A stretch of 64,000 bases of DNA. Source: Basidiobolus meristosporus CBS 931.73. Lineage: Eukaryota > Basidiobolomycota > Basidiobolomycetes > Basidiobolales > Basidiobolaceae. Below the pieces are notes generated by a model. That model did not search any database, was not told where the DNA came from, and saw only the letters and a program-made list of their open reading frames with translations. The translations under genes were made by a program, and so were the position numbers. The stretch covers positions 62,001 to 126,000 of the forward strand of contig MCFE01000103.1 in NCBI GenBank assembly GCA_002104905.1. Reading direction: 5' to 3'. Of this stretch, positions 21,130 through 32,459 are shown piece by piece; the stretch's first letter is position 1, and each line of letters opens with the position of its first letter.

Positions 21130-23130
21130 ACATATATGCTGTTAAAAAGTAAAGCAAGGTCATCAGCACCTCAACTAAGCCCCACTGTTGACAGCAGGAG
21201 AGGAATGGTTGAACAACAACTTTTGTTGACAATCAGTGCAACAAACAGAACCACATCCAAAAAATGCCATGTTGAAAGTGTGCCCACTGAAGGTAACTCA
21301 TGCAGACTCCTCAGGCTCTTGGCAAAGTAGACAGTTAGAAATCTCTGTTGAGTTGCAAGCTGACCTTAAATGCTCTGGCAGATGAGAGGGTACAAATGCA
21401 GTACCTTTGGTTGAAGACAAGCAGGTGACTATCATAACATCACCACATATTGTATTAACAAGTATGTTTCATGATATACCAGAGTATTGATGAGGCAATT
21501 AGGTACAGTGGTTGATAAAAAAGATTTGATGGCCCAGAGGAATCGGGAAATAGTCCAGAAGTAGGAGGAGCTGTGGATTTGTGTAGAGACATCAATATCC
21601 CAGGGAGGGAATACAGTATTTTTGCTGCAAAGAAGGAACACAAGTAGCTTGATGGCACATCCAAGAATTGAGCTGTTTCCTGATGCAACAGCAAAGGAAC
21701 ACTGTACAGACTTTGAAGCACAATTAAAGTGTCACAAGATAAAGCCCACATAGACACCTATCACAGTATGGGAGGGAAACACTGTGGTGTTCATTCCAAA
21801 GTCTTAGTATTAAAAGACATTGACAATGTGTGGAGTCTTTGAGTGCAATGATGAAGAGTGGGCTAATATTCATGAGGCTGTTAGAAGTCTAGCACTGCAT
21901 CACCTCAATGCCAGCTCACCATGGGACCATCAGGAACTCAAGGCCAAGCAGTGTATACTTAATCTGCTCCATGAGTGCTGCACTCAAGCAAGCAAACAAA
22001 TTTGGGCCAGCATTGGTATACCATGATGGTATCTCAATATTAGCAGAAACTACCTGAGGCAGAAGAAGGGTGACATGGCTAAAAGCCAGCAGCTTCCTCC
22101 AAAGCTTGGCATTGGCACAACGGAAAGCTCCAAAAAGCAGTAATTAAACATCTGATAGCCAGGAGAGTGCCAGTAAGGGTCTGTTTCATCAGTGCAACAT
22201 TAATCAAGAAGAAAATATAGGTCAATGCAGGAGGTGCCAAGTCACAGTAACAGTGAAGGATTTAATAGTAATAAAAGCCTTCAGCTTACTCAGGAGCCTG
22301 TCACAAGCAGGGCTGGAACATCCAAACAATGACAAAGAAGTGCCAGGTTGCTTGGAGAGTGCCCACAAGGGACAAGCTTGCAAAAGCAGATGCACCAGTG
22401 CAGCATTAAATAAGGAGAAAATTTGATCAATAAACAAGTCACTCAGTCAAGGTAGCAGTAAAGGATTTGAAAGTGATAAATACCAACAGCTTTCTGAGGA
22501 GCCCATCATAGGAAGGATTAAGGTTAAGAGAAAAAGGCTACTCAAGCCAGAGACAGGGAAACAGGAGAAAAAAGCTGCAGCTCACACCAATCAGTGGCAT
22601 CAGCTCAGATTGGGCTGAGTCCCATTGTAGCCAACATGATTTACCAATAAGACAAAAGCTTTTTTCTTGAGAGTTGGAGAAACAGGCAGGCCAGCAACAC
22701 TCCAGCAAGATACATGAGTTTGTGGAGAAAAGCAACTTATATACCAATGCCTTGATATCCTCCATTATAGTCAAAGTGGAGATCCCATCAGTAGCCAAAG
22801 TAACAACATCATGAACTCAAAAGACTAACACAATATCTACAGTGGAATTCTGGAACATTACTTAGCATATCACAAGGTTCAGCAGTTTTGCAATTGTGGT
22901 GCTCAAGAAAATGTGCTTGAATATTGCAAGAATTTATTGCAAAGACTGGCATATGAGGTGCTAGACCATGCAGTGCAGGCTGAAGACCAGAATGTATGGG
23001 AGCCAGTGAGTGAAAAGTGGCACAGAGCCACAGGGTCCCACCTAATCATAGAAAACAGGAGTAAATGTAGAAGTACTTGGTGTAGGGTTGTGCTTAATGC
23101 TAGTTTAGGGTATAGGGATTTGCATTAGTA
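21130..23130 (+). pseudogene. Accessory gene of tnp2-like element, copy A
   Basis: I do not recognise the product. It parallels the copy at 40900-43012 through frameshifts. The parts are a Ser/Thr-rich start (21136-21330), a segment with CNDEEWANIHEAVRSLALHH and PWDHQELKAKQ (21820-22026), a Lys/Gln-rich region with repeated DKQ motifs in the other copies, and a C-terminal block with LEYCKNLLQRLAYEVLDHAV and AEDQNVWEPV (22913-23010). The last two blocks are the best conserved among five copies. Stops break it several times. A nuclear or DNA-binding role would be a guess from context only. Confidence 0.6.
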
Positions 23131-23239
23131 AACACAATTGGCAATTGAAGTACAACTGGAGTTGCAACATATATAAGTCAATATGTAAGCATGAAAACTG
23201 ATTGAATGTCTGGATTCTAAAAGGGGGAGAACTGGCAGA

Positions 23240-23439
23240 GGACCAATCAAAAAGGACTTATGTATTGTTGTTATGAAAAGTTCTGACCAAGTTTTTTTGT
23301 GATATCTGGTGTGCAAAACTTATTAACAGTCTTTGCAAGGTGACCTAATGGGATTAATACCTTATAGTCATGGGACTTTCATTTTGTGGTGGTCTTTTGA
23401 CAGAATCATCACAAGTATTTTTCATAGGCAATGTACCTT
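23240..23439. repeat. Conserved downstream end of accessory gene, copy A
   Basis: It shares AAAAGTTCTGACCAAGTTTTTT, TGTGATATCTGG, GTCATGGGACTTT and GGTCTTTTGACAGAATCAT with 43300-43455, and its second half with 41714-41823. All three end at a TTTTTCATAGG word. It may be the terminal region of the transposon. Confidence 0.55.
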
Positions 23440-24110
23440 CAATATTTTCCCTGCCTTTGGAAACTTCTTCAACAGCGCTCAGCTACACTTGTCCCCATGC
23501 ATATACTGCATTAGGTACTTCTGTGATGCTTCTTGGAACATATCAGTCTTTGCATATGGCCTTCAGAGTGATAAGCCTGAAAAGAAGGCCTACCAATGGA
23601 TTGTCAGCCTATCTCACCTCACAATAGTAGGCTACATAAGCCTGGCAAATCCAAATATGCAATGAGATAGGTGCCATGAAAAAAATGCTATAGATGCTCT
23701 ATGGAACCAAGTGAGCCCAGTATTCTATCTACTAGTTAATGATGAAATGCTGCAGCTAGAGAAATGATGTGGTTTTCCAATATCAGTTGTGGTGGCTTTG
23801 TGGATTTACTGCTACTTCTTGCCAAAAGCATGCTGGGATGCCACTTGCCAGGTAGTTGATACAAATGGAGAAATGTCATGCAGCTGGTAATGTATGACCC
23901 AGAGACTGTCCCAATACCAGCATGTGTCAACAGTTGCATGGCATTCACATCAGAAAAAGCCACCATTGTAAGGTTTTAACTTGTTGGGGCCCATTACCAT
24001 AGGAGGAACATCACAAGCAACTAAGAAGCAAGGGCTATTCTGAAGGTATGTATGGCCTTGACTATAAATAGGCATTTGATGAACCCTGAGTGAGCAATTA
24101 CTCCATCAGC
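23440..24110 (+). pseudogene. tnp2-like transposase amino-terminal fragment
   Basis: Readable pieces are FAYGLQSDKPEKKAYQWIVS, then NQVSPVFYLLVNDEMLQLEK and a block parallel to YNPETMPILACVNSFMSF of the 26251-26706 copy. It is truncated at about 24110, where AT-rich DNA starts, and has several stops. Confidence 0.7.
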
Positions 24111-24425
24111 AAATCCTGCAAGTATATGATCATCAAAAAATATAGTTACTTTTGTTAAACTAAAACTTTCAACTCAGATTTGTATTTGAGAAAAAAAAGT
24201 TTTTAAAAAATATTTTCGCCAAAGGTTTTTTAAATTAGATTTGTATTTTTTGCAAAAAAATTTAAAAAGTAGTTTCATCAAACAAGAAGTTTTAAATTTG
24301 GTTTGTATATTGGATGAAAAAGGTTTGTTGAAAAATATTTTTGTCAGACCAAAAAATTGGTTTGAAACATCTGCGCCTAAGTTGCATTTTAACTTAAATT
24401 TAGATTAAATAATATTAAACATAAA
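24111..24425. other. Very AT-rich spacer
   Basis: Long A and T runs and repeated TTTGTATTT and AAAAGTTTT words. No ORF and no repeat family recognised. It leads into the tandem array. Confidence 0.5.
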
Positions 24426-24712
24426 TTCTGAAAATAATTTTGCAAGAAAAGGTTTTGCTAAACCAAAAGTTTAGTCAAAGTTAAAAAATAATTTTGCAAG
24501 AAAAGTTTAAACCAAAAGTTTAGTCAAAGTTAAAATTAATTTTGCAAGAAAAGGTTTAAACCAAAAGTTTAGTTGGAGTTAAAAAATAATTTTGCAAGAA
24601 AAGGTTTTGCTAAACCAAAAGTATGATCAAAGTTAAAAAATAATTTTGCAAAAGAAGTTTAAACCCAAAGCTTAGTCGAAGTTAAAAAATATTTTGGGAA
24701 AAAAGTTTCCAG
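24426..24712 (+). repeat. AT-rich tandem array, about 50-bp unit
   Basis: About five head-to-tail units of 49-56 bp. Each contains TAATTTTGCAAGAAAAG, then AAACCAAAAGTTTAGTC and AAAGTT. Units differ by presence or absence of a TTTTGCT insert after AAAAGG and by point changes; the last unit decays at 24712. Not coding. Confidence 0.9.
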
Positions 24713-24739
24713 CCAACACAATAAAAACTGCAATAAGCT

Positions 24740-25900
24740 GTTTCATTCTTGAAATTGTTGCTTTGTCAGACAGTAGGGTCTCTACTTAGTCTACAATGGA
24801 GAGCATTGAGGCTGTGGTAGACACACTCTCTTTCTCTGCAAATTCTTCTACCTCACTGGAGTGTTGTGCAACTGGCTTCACTTTGTGCTCTTAACAAATC
24901 AGCAATTGTTTTCCTGGTAATTCTTCTTGGGTATTATGGGATTTTGCCTGTTCTAGGCTTATAGTGCTGATTGATCAGACCTGCAGTTCTTTCTCATGCT
25001 TCCCTGTGTCTGGCTTATGTAGACATATTCATTAACATTTGACTTTCTTTGGCCTACTTGCTCCTTACCTGTACTCTTGTAGAAATCTGACATTTACTTA
25101 CCACTTGTTTTGTGCTTTCAGCCCTGGTTTTGATGGGTTCCTGAGGAAGCCATAGGTTTTTATTGCTGCCAGGCTCTTTGCATCTACTTTGACTGAGTGC
25201 GGCTTAAGTGGAATTTTGCTTTTCCTCCACAGGTTCTGCACTGGTACATCTGCCACTGCATGCTTGCCATTTTCTGGTACTCTTCCAGCTACCTGGAATT
25301 TCTTGGCTGCTTGTTTTGAACTTTGGGCCTCACTTGTAACAGGCTTAGATGGGGCTACTGGCTTGTAGCCATGACACCATTTTTTTGCCTTTGATAGCTG
25401 CTGCTATTCTTGAGATACTGAGATAGTATACCACTACCAGCCCAACATCTCCTTGCTGGCTTGAATCCAGCATAATGCTTATGAAATCAATCAAGTACCT
25501 TTTGCTTGGCCTTAAATTCTTGATGGTCTCATGCTATGTCAGCCTCAAGGTGATGACATGCTACACTACTTATTACCTATTGAATGCTAGCCTACCTTTC
25601 ATCATTGTACTCAATGGCATCAGATATCTTCAATATCTTTTGATCTTAGGGATTGGTATAAACACTACATTTTCTCACTCCTATTGTGTAATAGGCTTTG
25701 CTGTGGACTTTATCTTTGGGCACTATTGTTGTGCTTCAAAGACTGTACAGTGTTCCTTTGCTGTAACATCAGGAAATGGCTCACTTTTTAGCTGTGACAC
25801 TGAGCCACTTAAGCTCCTTTTTGGCAGCAAAGATACTGCTTTTGCTACCTGGAATATTGATTACTCTACACCTTGCCTGCATGATTATTAACATATTGTA
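24740..25900 (-). pseudogene. Accessory gene of tnp2-like element, copy B (truncated)
   Basis: On the - strand it covers the middle of the accessory gene. It is cut at both ends: the C-terminal EDQDVW block is replaced by AT-rich sequence at 24740 and the amino-terminal part is missing at 25900, where transposase-side sequence begins. The stretch 25475-25891 looks like a long + strand ORF with hydrophobic content, but that is the antisense of this relic. Confidence 0.6.
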
Positions 25901-26089
25901 ACAAGCCTCTCAGCCATGAAGTATGCAGAAAGCGTAGCAAGCATCTTGAAGATCCAGCTAATGATTTGCCACATAAGTCATATTTGAGCATTCATCACTC
26001 TCTGCTGTATTGAAAGTTGTTTTCTGGCTACTTGACACTGTCATAACAACACTTAGCTGCCCTTATCACCTTGTGCAAACTGAGTCAGA

Positions 26090-28125
26090 TGAGTTTGTGA
26101 TTCCCTTTGGCCAATCTTGCCTTCTGAATATGGCCTGCAGAGTGATAGCTATGAAGAAGAAGGCCCACTGATAGATTTTAACCTACCTTCCCTCAAAGCA
26201 CTATCCTGCCCAAGCCTAGCACAATCTAAATACTCACTGAGACTACAACCATGGAAAAAAATACAAAGGATATTGTTTGGAGCTATGTGAGTCCAGTAGT
26301 CCATATATTAGTCAATGATGGGTTATTGTGGCCACAGAAGAGTCATGTTTTCATCAACATTACTATTGGGAGCTTTGATGATTCAGTGCTACTTCTTGCC
26401 AAAATCATTCCAGCATGCCACCTACTGTGTACATGTTATAAATGGTCAACTGTCTTGCCAGTAGCAACATATAACCCAGAGACCATGCCAATATTGGCAT
26501 GTGTCAACAGTTTCATGTCATTCACATCAGAAAATACCACAAATCCAAGGGGTCCAAATTGTAAGGGATCCACCATCATAAGTGGAAAGCATTGTTCATA
26601 CTCCAGATATATTCCAGTAACACCCCATCTAAAGACACCCATGCAGTTCAATGAATGTTGTAAAGCTATAAAGTACCTCTTGCAGTTACAGTTCTACTTT
26701 ATTTAATTGCAAACTTTGCAAATATCTAAGAAGCAAAGGCTACTTCAAGGTATGTATGCCCATACCTTTGCCATTGCACTTGATGAATTCTCTTTAGATG
26801 AGCACTCTACCAGAATATTCTGCTGGCCCCTAATTTTCATCAACCTGAATCTGCCACCAATCTTACAGTATAATGGCAGAAATCCAATGGTAGTTTCTCT
26901 GTAATCTGGACCTACATTACAATCCATCCTTGATAGCTACCTATATTCATTGCTGGATGCATTTTGTATATTTCCAGATGTACACTGGTAAATTACTGTC
27001 AGGTCAAAGAGCATATTATTATCTGTATTGTAGATGCTGTTGCAATCAGAGGGTATTTCCAGGCACAATAGATGGTTGTACTGTGAAAAGTTGAAGATCC
27101 AGAGGATATACTCCATTATTTACATACATATTTACTATCAAACACCAACACTAAGGACATTACTGCCTTATAGAGAGAATAGACAAAAGATTGTATGCAA
27201 TTGCAGCAAAGTTTACATGCTATTTGCCAGAATATAGACTTAATCAAAAACTCAAAGTAATCAAGATAACGGGAATCTGTAGGAGCAAAAGCTTTTTGCT
27301 GAGAGTAATGCATTGGCTCTTCAGCAGTCACCATACAGAAATGATCAAGTTGTACATGAGACATGTCAAGTCAAATGAGCTCTCTAAGATACTGGAGGCT
27401 GCCTGCAATTTCAGCAAAGTTTACAAGCTATTGGCTATTATATAAACTATATCAAAAATCATGATATTTAAAATAGAGGGTATTTTTCAGTGCAAGGGCC
27501 TTTCACTAGGAGTTATATACTTGCTTTTGAACAACATTACTATACTGATGACCAAGTTGTACATGAGCATTTGAAACTGAACAAGCCCCTCAAGATAACG
27601 TAGGAAAATGCAAGAATTAGCTAGATATTAAAGTGTATTCACTACTCATGGTACTCTTCATTAGCACCAATCAATATTCATATGCAAATGAAGCAATTAA
27701 ATGCAAGGGCTGGATGAACTAGATATCTACTTCTTCAGGTGGTCTTCCAAAGCCATTTCTACCAAGAATACATTGGAAGCATTGGCAGTCACTTATTGAC
27801 ATTGAACATATACTCATCTAGAAGTGAATCACCAATGACAACTTGGAGCATCTATAGAATCTATGCAAAGGGCTGGTGAGAGAACTTGAGTGGCTATTCT
27901 AGATGCATTAAGCTGAACATGTAGATCTCTGCTGCCACTGCATTTAACCACTACTCTACTTTAATTGGTGTGTGGAGAGTATTGGACCTTTCTTGACCTT
28001 TTTGAAGTTTTTTATGGTGTGGATGTATATAGTAATGGTGAGACAAGTCAGGTTGCTGGTACAGAAATATCCCAATCTCATCAAGAATATTATCTTCAAG
28101 TCTGCTATGGATGTGATGTGATTGA
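26090..28125 (+). pseudogene. tnp2-like transposase, copy B
   Basis: It starts near 26090 (acidic, Ser-rich end) and carries VSPVVHILVNDGLLWPQ, DDSVLLLAKI and YNPETMPILACVNSFMSF (26251-26706). The tnp2 core segment follows, with FAIALDEFSLDEHS and CWPLIFINLNLPPIL (26707-26904). Later pieces repeat GICRSKSFLLRVMHWLF (27191-27445). These match tnp2-family (CACTA-like) transposases, where a FNP-type acidic start, WP...VNLNLPP and a later GD motif recur. Multiple frameshifts. Confidence 0.72.
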
Positions 28126-28129
28126 TGTA

Positions 28130-28360
28130 AAAGTCTTGGAGAAATTGAAACTGACTGGGAGGACAAGTAGAATATGTAGTGTTGACAGAATAACAAATTA
28201 AATGTATGGGTATTGTTTATACTCATAGATAGTCTTGGCATAACAGACAAGTAGAATAGTTTTAGAGAAGCCCTAAGAGCATATGTACAAAGTTTGGGGC
28301 TGTTTGGACAGCTTATATGGTTTCATGTTCTGGGTACCTGATCCTTGTGAGAAACAATTT
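28130..28360 (+). repeat. L3 LTR fragment
   Basis: It follows the L3 LTR at 44020-44366: TTGGAGAAATTGAAACTGACTG, TCTTGGCATAACAGAC, ACAAAGTTTGGGGCTG. It is inserted in or after the transposase relic. Confidence 0.65.
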
Positions 28361-28369
28361 AGTCTCACA

Positions 28370-28960
28370 GTTAGATCTGATCCAGATCAGCCATCAGGAT
28401 CTTACTATTTGACTGTCATAAGGCCAGCAGCTTGGAATTGCTGACCCTCTATATAATCATATAATGGGATTACAAGAGTGTTTTGCTGACTTTACTGCTT
28501 AATAGAGTAAAAAGCTTCACAGTGTTGTAGCAGTCTTTTGACAAGAAACGCATGGCATTCCAACAGTCTTAATGCACTCTTGATTATTTATTTGAGCAGA
28601 CCTAGCTGGCCAATGCATCCAATTGCCTTATATTGCAAGTAACATGAAGGTGTTCTGATAGCCTCATTGCAAACCTCTTCTAGCATTATAAAGCAGTATG
28701 CTAACCTGCAGAAGGTTTTGTATAGTGATCTGTACCAACTTACCAAATAGTACTTTCTTCTTCTACCTCCCCTTGGACCATTCATATATTTCTCTGCAGA
28801 ATCACTCCCTTTTTAGCTTACCCTCTACTACCTTGGGTATTCCACAAATAACTGGAATCAAAAAATACTGTGGACTCCTGCTTACTAACCTCAAAATATG
28901 TGCACACCTCCAACACTTGACACACTTATATCACCTGAGCTTTATGGCTTTTTAGTGTTG
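28370..28960 (-). mobile_element. tnp2-element tail, second uninterrupted target site
   Basis: On the - strand it is colinear with 44990-45303 joined to 52255-52440. At about 28550-28590 it passes directly across the point where the chromovirus sits in the other copy (GCTCAAATAAATAATC then GAATGCCATGCGTTTCTTG). It contains no gene. Confidence 0.65.
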
Positions 28961-30110
28961 TACTTGTTGAGCTACCATATACTGTACATTGCTGATAACA
29001 TATGCATCTTGCACGTATAGGATTGATTGCTGCCACTTCTGCCGCAAATACCTCCTGAATATCCTCACAATACATTTTGGTACTTATCCAATATATTCCT
29101 GCACCTTGTTGAATTCTAGTTCCCCTTCTAGGTGTGCTCTTGATCTTGTATGTGTGATCTCTATATTCATTAGTGTAGAAACTGGCTTGTGACCCGGAGA
29201 AACCTGGCATGCATTGGTAGAGTTGTCCCAATAGAAACTAGTTGATTGTTTTACCCAATCCTGTGTTGCATTGCTTAGCTGATTACCCATGCATTGGGGC
29301 TGCTTAACTTCTTAATGCCAAAGTCATAAATGTTCCCATGTGCACATCTGCCCTCAGAATTTTCCATCTCATCCTGGTAGTCCAAATGGGCCAACTCATC
29401 ATATCCATGCTGGACTTGAAGGTAATATTCTTGATGAGATTGTGACACAGTAGTCCCTGCAATTTGGCTTGTCATCCTATCTCCCAACATATTTCCTCCA
29501 TAGGAAACTCCCAAAATGTGAAGCAAGGACCAATGTTTTCTACACACTAAGCAGGATGCAGTAGAAACAGATACAGTGGTAAAAGATATCTAAGCCTTCA
29601 GCTTCATGCTTGTAGTATAGCTGCTCAAGTCAGATATCCTGTATCCTAAGTATCTCTGGCTTCTAATTCATTTCATAGTCCAGCTGATGGCTTAGAGCTT
29701 GCTAACTATGCTGCAATTGCATGCTGACTGCTGTACATTCCCTCTATGGGAGGATGTTACTTTTAGGGTTTGTGTATAGATGATGATAATATGTGTGAGT
29801 TCTGGAGTAAGTCACATGGAGCTCACACATTCAACAATAATACCATCCATTGTGTCCAGGAAAGCTGGTTATCTTGCAGATGGCTGGTGTATCTCCAATG
29901 CAAATTATAGTATGCGCTTTGACATGATAGCCATTTACTGTTTTCCCACTGGTAAGCATACAAAATTCATGTTGGATTACAATTTTGGCCCAGATACCAG
30001 TGTGACAACCATCTGATTTGTGCTCTGATTCTGTAAGATAGATGGCAGATTCAGGTTGATGAGAAGCAGTGGCCAGCAGCATTTGCTGGTAGAATACTTA
30101 CCTACCCTAC
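28961..30110 (-). pseudogene. tnp2-like transposase, carboxy-terminal half
   Basis: Leftward from 30110: a block antisense to SASKSCWPLLLINLNL (about 30090-30040), GDTPAICKITSFPGHNGWYYC (about 29900-29830, including the GD motif), then YHIPISSRI-like and SQAGTTVSQSHQEYYLQV pieces (29547-29275) and a C-terminal block (29231-28990). It is joined at 30110 to the accessory gene of another copy; the amino half is missing. Confidence 0.7.
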
Positions 30111-30114
30111 ACCT

Positions 30115-31990
30115 TTATGCCACTGTTCAGTCACTGGTTCCTATACATCCTGGTCTTTAGCTGCTGCTTCAAGGTTTAGCACCTCATCTGCCAGTCTTTG
30201 CAACAAATTCTTGAAGTAATCAAGTGTGTTTTCTTGAGTACTGCTCTTGAAGAAGTGCTGCAACCTCTAGATGTGCCTATCAATGTTTCAAAATTCTGCT
30301 AAAGGTGTTGTGATAACATTTTGAGTCCTTGACATAGCAACTTTGTCTGTCAGTGGGATCTCCACTCTGTCAACTTTAAAGGACATGTAGGCTGTGGTAG
30401 ACAAACTTCCTTTCTCTGCAAACCCATCTACCTCACCAAGTATAACTCACCTGGCTGCACTTCCAACTCTGGTTGAAACAGCTATCTTCTTGTTGATAAT
30501 CATGTTGGCTATGCTGGGATTCAGTCTGTTCCAGGCTTATTACATGAATTGGCAAGAACTGCAGTGTAACTCTTACATATCCCTGTCACAGGCTTGGGTA
30601 GACTTTTTCCCCTTTACCTTTTCCTTTATCACTGGCATGTCTTCCACTGCTACTTTCTTGGAGTGCTTCTTGTATTGGACTATGTTTTCTCCTTGATAAA
30701 TGCTGCTTTGATGCATCTGTTTGGGCCTGCTTGTCCCCTACTGGCACTCTGCAGGCAACCGGACACTTCTTTTGCACTTGTTTTGAGCTCTCAGCCCGTG
30801 CTGTGATGGGCTCCTGAGGTAGCTGCTGGTTTTAAGAGTGCCAGGTCCTTCACTGCTACTGTGACTGAGTGCATCTTGAGTAGGAGTATGCTTTTTTCTG
30901 GGTAAATTTTGTGTTGGTGCATCTGTGTCTGCCTGTTTTCCCCTTATTGACACTTTTCTAGCTACCTGATGCCTCTTCAATGCTTGTTTGGAGCATTTAA
31001 CCCTGCTTGTAATGGGCTCTTAAGGAAGCTGCTGGTTTTTAGCCATTGCATCCTTGTACTTCTGTCTTTGATAGTTTTGGCTATTCTTGAGGTACTTTCT
31101 TAGCATACCAATGCTGGTCCAACATCTATTTGCTACTTTAAATCCAGGATAATGCTCATGGAGCCCATCAAGCCCATTCTGCTTGGCCTTAAGTACCTGA
31201 TTGTCCCAAGGTGTGCTGGCCTTGAGGTGTTGGCATGCCAGATTTCTAATGGCTACTTGAATATTAGCTCACTCTTCATCATTGCACTTAACACCTTCAC
31301 AGATCTTTAGTGTCATTTGACTACTAGGCTTTGGTATAAACACTATAATCTCACCCTCCCCTACTGTGATAGGTTTCTGTGGTCTTTATCTTTGGGCACT
31401 GTGTTGTGCTTCAAAGACTGCACAGTGTTCCTTAGCTGTTACATCAGGAAATGGCTCAATTATTGGTTGTGACATTGAGTTACTTGAGCTCCTTCATTGC
31501 AGCAAAGATACCACTTTCTCTACCTGGGATATTGATTGCTCTACATCTTTTATTTACTCATCCTGGTTTAAGCTATTCCCTGATTGCTCTGGTCCATTGC
31601 ATCTATCCTATCAGCTACCGCACCTAATTGGCTTATTAATGCTTTGGTATCAGCTGACAACATACTTGCTAATACAGGTGATGGTGCTGCTGTGACAGCC
31701 ACTTGCTGGTCTTTAATGGAAGGTACTGCTTTTGCTACATTTGCATCTGCCTCAGCAATATGGTCAGCTTATGGCTCTGCAGGGATTCCCAATTGCCTAC
31801 TTGACTGAGAGCCTGAGGAGTCAGCATCATTTCCTTCAGTGGGCACATTGTCTACAGCACCTTTATTGGTTGTAGCCCCTCTTGTTGCGTTGAATGTCAA
31901 AGAGGGCTGTTGTACAACTATTCTTCTACTGCTGTCAGTGGTGGGTCTGGTTGGTAACCAGACAACTTTGCTTTATTTTTTGATTGCATA
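30115..31990 (-). pseudogene. Accessory gene of tnp2-like element, copy C
   Basis: It runs from about 31990 (start region) leftward to 30115. It has the same blocks as copies A and D: an amino-terminal stretch with ADSSGSQSSRQ-like words, a middle block with repeated DKQA...DA motifs (30980-30586, at least two tandem units of SSE/KKCQVA.RVP..DKQ), and the terminal EDQDVW-type block near 30150. Unknown function; stops in frame. Confidence 0.6.
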
Positions 31991-32459
31991 TACATGGAAG
32001 TGAGTCAAACCAAAGGGGAAATGGTGTTACATAAATGCATGTATGTGGTGCCACAGTTTTATTTATAGTGCTTACTATTGCAAGTCATCATTGAACCTTA
32101 CATTTTTTTAGGTGCAATGTCTCAAATACCAGACTGTCTTAAATTCAAATGAGTTTGGCAAAAAGTGATATAATAGTGTTATGTTGCTGTGTGTTAAGCT
32201 GTTTGCCCCATAGACCAGACTACCATGATTCAATGCCATAAGAAAAGATAAAAAAACATGTGGCTATTGTAGCAAGCCTCTTATCCTTGAAGCACACAAA
32301 CTGCATAAGAAGTATTACAAGGATCACAGCCAGTGTTTTGCCACACAGGTCATATTTTACTTCTCTCCAGTCACTACTGTGCCAACAAAATCTTGTTAGC
32401 CAATTGATACTTCTATAACAGCATCTGGCCATACTTGTCACCTTACACAAGCTGAGTTA

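Noticed and set aside
24426-24712. CRISPR-like array
   Set aside because: Repeat units are directly adjacent and vary along their whole length; there are no unique spacers, and the genome is eukaryotic.
25475-25891. 138-codon + strand ORF with hydrophobic stretches
   Set aside because: Antisense of accessory gene copy B; the - strand matches the other copies at protein level.
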